Below are positions 5,797 through 7,492 of a stretch of DNA of 7,492 bases, piece after piece; the stretch's first letter is position 1; each line of letters starts with the position of its first letter. The notes under the pieces are model-generated. The model was not told the DNA's origin. It worked only from the letters and a program-made list of their open reading frames with translations, and did not search any database. The translations under genes and the position numbers were made by a program. The stretch comes from Acidobacteriota bacterium (lineage in GTDB: Bacteria > Acidobacteriota > Terriglobia > Terriglobales > Acidobacteriaceae): assembly GCA_021810735.1 (NCBI GenBank), contig JAJZIF010000180.1, positions 1 through 7,492 of the forward strand, in the 5' to 3' direction.

Positions 5797-6342
5797 TTAT
5801 TCCTTCATGAACAACCGGTACAGGCGGTCGACTCGGGCGGCACTGCGCGCCAGAATCCTGCTCTTTCCGAACTGCAGGGCCGGGCTCGCAAAGCCGAGCT
5901 TCCGGGCCAACTCCGCCTTGCTGAAACCCTCGCCGAGCAGCGTATTGATCTGCCGCCAGGTCTTGCCAGCGGGCACCAGCGCCGCGTCGCTGACGGCGAG
6001 ATTGGTCACCTCAAGAATTCTGTTGAGGGTTCGTTTCCGAACCTGCCTGCGCCGGCCACACCTGATCTGGGCGATGATCGAGGCGGGAACGTCCGAGGCG
6101 GCTGCAACCGCGCGCCGTCCGACACCCTGTCTGGATAGGCGCAAGATGTGTCTCCGCGCGGGGTTCGCTGGGACCAGACCATTCCAGTCTCCGCTTCTAC
6201 GCGCTTTCGCCCGCTTGCACTCGTACTGCGAATTTGCAGCGCGGCAGGGCAGGCATCGACAGCCCGCCATGTATTTCAAACGAGTGCCGTGAGGTTTTTG
6301 TGCTGCAAGCTCCACGACGTCTCGAAGGTGCGTTGGTCGCAT
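5797..6342 (-). CDS. Phage-type DNA-binding protein with Cys knuckle and two HTH-like segments (181 aa)
   Basis: The N-terminus has HGTRLKYMAGCRCLPCRAAN (residues 18-37) with C28, C30 and C33, plus C42. This HGTR...GCxCxxCRAAN pattern is common in actinobacteriophage and plasmid proteins and is thought to bind zinc. Two helix-turn-helix-like regions follow: about 62-110 (ILRLSRQGVGRRAVAAASDVP then IRCGRRRQVRKRTLNRIL) and about 129-178 (WRQINTLLGEGFSKAELARKLGF then ILARSAARVDRLYRLF). The many Arg/Lys residues fit DNA binding. It is likely a transcription or element-control protein of the block. The frame is open to 6465, but GGAGG (6351-6355) sits eight bases before the ATG at 6342-6340, and the other in-frame starts (6357, 6465) have no Shine-Dalgarno. 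A 16-bp inverted repeat lies 20-35 bases upstream and could be an autoregulatory site. Confidence 0.82.
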   Translation of the reverse strand: MRPTHLRDVVELAAQKPHGTRLKYMAGCRCLPCRAANSQYECKRAKARRSGDWNGLVPANPARRHILRLSRQGVGRRAVAAASDVPASIIAQIRCGRRRQVRKRTLNRILEVTNLAVSDAALVPAGKTWRQINTLLGEGFSKAELARKLGFASPALQFGKSRILARSAARVDRLYRLFMKE

Positions 6343-6361
6343 TGGACAAACCTCCATAACA

Positions 6362-6377
6362 GCGCACGCCTGTGCGC
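6362..6377. promoter_or_regulatory. Inverted repeat GCGCAC-GCCT-GTGCGC upstream of the knuckle/HTH gene
   Basis: Arms GCGCAC (6362-6367) and GTGCGC (6372-6377) are exact reverse complements around a four-base spacer. The element lies 20-35 bases before the ATG of the 181-aa DNA-binding protein and upstream of its Shine-Dalgarno. It could be an operator for that protein or a 5'-UTR hairpin. The repeat is seen; the function is inferred. Confidence 0.4.
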
Positions 6378-6504
6378 GAAGTGATCTCCAGGCTGGGGAT
6401 GTGTGGGAACTATGTTGACGGCGGAGAGAAAGGGCCTCGTCGGTGATCCGTTCCAGTGAATGCACGAATCCGAGAGAGGTGAGAGATTTACTGAAACTCC
6501 GTGG

Positions 6505-6810
6505 TCAAACGGGTTCTTGCGATGGCTTCAGAGCTGCGCATGCGGAGTACAAGCGGGCTGCGTGATCGAGGTTGCCGGAAGGCCCTGTATATGGCGCTTC
6601 CACGCGATGGACTTCCGAGATCAGGTCCGTCCCGGCGACGAGCTTCGCCAAGGACTCGGAGCGGTCTACGATATGCAGTTGAACAAGCGCAGTATGGTGC
6701 ACCAGATCCTCGCACAACTGGAAGGTCAAATTCTCGATGCTTTGGCGCGTCGCTAGATCTTCCCTGGTGACGACCTCAACGTACACACGACGATAGATAG
6801 GGGTGGCCAT
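6505..6810 (-). CDS. Hypothetical protein (101 aa)
   Basis: I do not recognise this protein. It begins MATPIYRRVYVEVVTRED, which looks like a beta strand, then a helix-like SIENLTFQLCEDLVHHTALVQLHIVDRSESLAKLVAG, then an Ala-rich tail (LDHAARLYSACAALKPS). There is no signal peptide or clear motif. The ATG at 6810-6808 has a modest GAGG (6819-6822) eight bases upstream; a GTG at 6819 in the same frame has no Shine-Dalgarno. It sits at the promoter-proximal end of the - strand series, 162 bp before the knuckle/HTH gene. Open frames on the opposite strand over the same bases (6460-6756, 6501-6770) have Arg/Cys-rich, unprotein-like translations, which favours the - strand reading. It could still be a chance ORF. 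Confidence 0.5.
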   Translation of the reverse strand: MATPIYRRVYVEVVTREDLATRQSIENLTFQLCEDLVHHTALVQLHIVDRSESLAKLVAGTDLISEVHRVEAPYTGPSGNLDHAARLYSACAALKPSQEPV

Positions 6811-6831
6811 GCAAGACACCTCATTTAGTTG

Positions 6832-6851
6832 TTTTTTTGATTTTTTGATTT
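6832..6851. promoter_or_regulatory. A/T tract upstream of the 101-aa gene
   Basis: Runs of seven and six T residues separated by GA stand out in an otherwise GC-rich window. On the - strand this is an A-rich stretch 22-41 bases before the 101-aa start. A TCGACA hexamer (revcomp of 6873-6878, five of six matches to a -35) lies upstream, but no -10 box fits at 16-18 bases. It could be an UP-like element, bent DNA or an A-rich 5'-UTR. Promoter function is unproven. Confidence 0.25.
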
Positions 6852-6921
6852 GCTGGGAAGGAGAGAAACTTCTGTCGACTTAGAGCAGATGCCTTCTAAG
6901 ACACTGACGGACGTAGGTTCT

Positions 6922-6933
6922 CGTCAGCTGACG
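6922..6933. repeat. 12-bp perfect palindrome CGTCAGCTGACG
   Basis: The sequence is its own reverse complement. It carries two of the TGACG half-motifs that recur nearby (TGACGGACG at 6905-6913 and 6981-6989, CGTCA at 6952-6956). The spacing suggests binding sites of a dimeric regulator in the divergent promoter region. The protein that would bind is not known. Confidence 0.45.
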
Positions 6934-7046
6934 CCCAGTTTCCGGGTTGCCCGTCACCCGGGAGAACACTGCGTAATCGATGACGGACGGATGCTTTTGA
7001 TTTTCTACGGAACCACAAGAATCAGTCAGCCGCGCACACATTAATA

Positions 7047-7091
7047 GTTTCGCTACACCTCTACAGGCCAAGTCCTCTGGTAGCGAGAAAC
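7047..7091. repeat. Imperfect inverted repeat GTTTCGCTAC / GTAGCGAGAAAC
   Basis: The arms at 7047-7056 and 7080-7091 pair over ten bases with a two-base bulge, enclosing a 23-base loop. Neither side is followed by a clear T run, so it is not a typical terminator. It could be a structured RNA element or the remnant of a site-specific recombination site. Confidence 0.3.
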
Positions 7092-7268
7092 GCACTTTTC
7101 TCCGTCAAGGGCCTTGAATCAGCGCGGTCTTGTACTCCTTCCGTCCGTGCCTTTACCAAGCTCAACAGATGGAACGAAGCACCGCTTGCTTCTTCCGATC
7201 CAGTAAGATCAGCGTCACGTAGGATTGGCCGTCTGGTGCGGCTGTGGTCGGTCGATCTCCCTATACCA

Positions 7269-7274
7269 TATAAT
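7269..7274 (+). promoter_or_regulatory. -10 box TATAAT for the + strand gene
   Basis: A perfect TATAAT lies so that transcription would start about 7281-7282, at or next to the ATG at 7282. The candidate -35 hexamer (TGGTCG at 7245-7250, 18-base spacer) is a poor match. There is no Shine-Dalgarno in the preceding 25 bases, which fits a leaderless mRNA. This is seen as a motif; use is inferred. Confidence 0.4.
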
Positions 7275-7281
7275 GGCCGCG

Positions 7282-7492
7282 ATGAAAACTCTTGTGCCCT
7301 TCCTGCTTATGCTGGCTGTGCTCCCGGTTGCAGCCCAGACGATGGACCACTCGTCGATGCGTCCTGCTGCCGACGGCCTGAATGAACGACTTGGCACGGT
7401 CTCGTTTTCTGTCTCCTGCGCAACCACGTCACAGGCACACTTCAACCGCGGCGTGGCTCTGCTGCATGACTTCTGGTATGCGGAAGCGCGAA
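7282..7492 (+). CDS. Secreted TPR-like protein, N-terminal part (runs off the right edge)
   Basis: Seventy codons are visible. MKTLVPFLLMLAVLPVAAQ is a typical Sec signal peptide: Lys2, a hydrophobic core, and a VAA/Q cleavage site near residue 18. The mature part has LGTVSFSVSCATTSQAHFNRGVALLHDFWYAEAR. The pattern of F-S-V-S-C, then Q-x-x-FNRGVALLH-x-FWY-x-EA is one I know from exported proteins annotated as TPR-repeat, found in Acidobacteriota and some Proteobacteria; the FNRGVALLHDFWYAEA helix pair looks like the first repeat. Function is unknown. An in-frame ATG at 7273 would add three residues, but neither start has a Shine-Dalgarno. It is on the opposite strand to the rest of the block and is probably not part of it. 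Confidence 0.8.
   Translation, partial: MKTLVPFLLMLAVLPVAAQTMDHSSMRPAADGLNERLGTVSFSVSCATTSQAHFNRGVALLHDFWYAEAR

Larger units (their letters stand above)
6811..7281. other. 471-bp intergenic region between the - strand block and the + strand gene
   Basis: Both neighbouring genes point away from this stretch, so it should hold two promoters. Open frames inside it (6850-7044 +, 6880-7095 -) have unprotein-like translations and no good Shine-Dalgarno. It contains a T-rich tract (6832-6851), the perfect palindrome CGTCAGCTGACG (6922-6933), CCGGGT/ACCCGG arms (6942-6947 and 6956-6961), several TGACG/CGTCA motifs between 6905 and 6985, a longer imperfect hairpin (7047-7091), TCAAGG-G-CCTTGA (7105-7117) and a -10-like TATAAT (7269-7274). 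No tRNA or recombinase site was recognised. Confidence 0.6.

Noticed and set aside
6460..6770. Overlapping + strand open frames (6460-6756 and 6501-6770)
   Set aside because: They overlap the 101-aa - strand gene, lack good Shine-Dalgarno sites and have unprotein-like compositions. The - strand gene is only moderately supported, so this is a judgement.

Overview
The window looks like about 57-58% GC DNA (estimated by eye) from a soil-type bacterium, with an accessory gene block that resembles a phage, plasmid or integrated element. The only gene on the + strand is the partial secreted repeat protein at the right edge. Its sequence style is one I associate with Acidobacteriota, but I cannot prove the lineage from the window alone.

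Layout: all genes from about 6810 down to base 1 are on the - strand, packed as a series of short, mostly uncharacterised genes. In transcription order they are: an unknown 101-aa protein; a 181-aa protein with a Cys-rich knuckle and two helix-turn-helix-like segments; a 142-aa protein resembling a papain/C39-fold cysteine peptidase; a 207-aa Cys-rich protein starting with GTG; an 87-aa small protein; a MoxR-type AAA+ ATPase; a fused HExxH metallopeptidase/VWA protein; a very acidic 249-aa protein; a DUF6915-like protein; and the N-terminal part of a siphovirus Gp157-like protein that runs off the left edge.

The clearest functional unit is the block 3881 to 414. The ATPase and the VWA/metallopeptidase gene are 9 bp apart, with the second gene's Shine-Dalgarno in the first gene's stop codon. 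The VWA gene overlaps the acidic gene by ATGA, and the acidic gene is 4 bp from the DUF6915 gene. This is a tightly coupled four-gene operon. MoxR/VWA pairs are known as chaperone-like remodelling machines (CbbQ/CbbO, NorQ/NorD, RavA/ViaA), and the acidic protein and DUF6915 protein are natural candidates for partners or substrates. The Gp157-like gene and the knuckle/HTH gene give the block a phage or plasmid flavour.

The 471-bp stretch 6811-7281 has no convincing gene. It separates the block from the divergent + strand gene and holds an A/T tract, several inverted repeats, a cluster of TGACG motifs and a consensus -10 box placed so that the + strand gene may be transcribed leaderless. A 22-bp perfect palindrome lies at 4506-4527 in the last codons of the 207-aa gene. 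No integrase, transposase, tRNA, rRNA or CRISPR array was seen.
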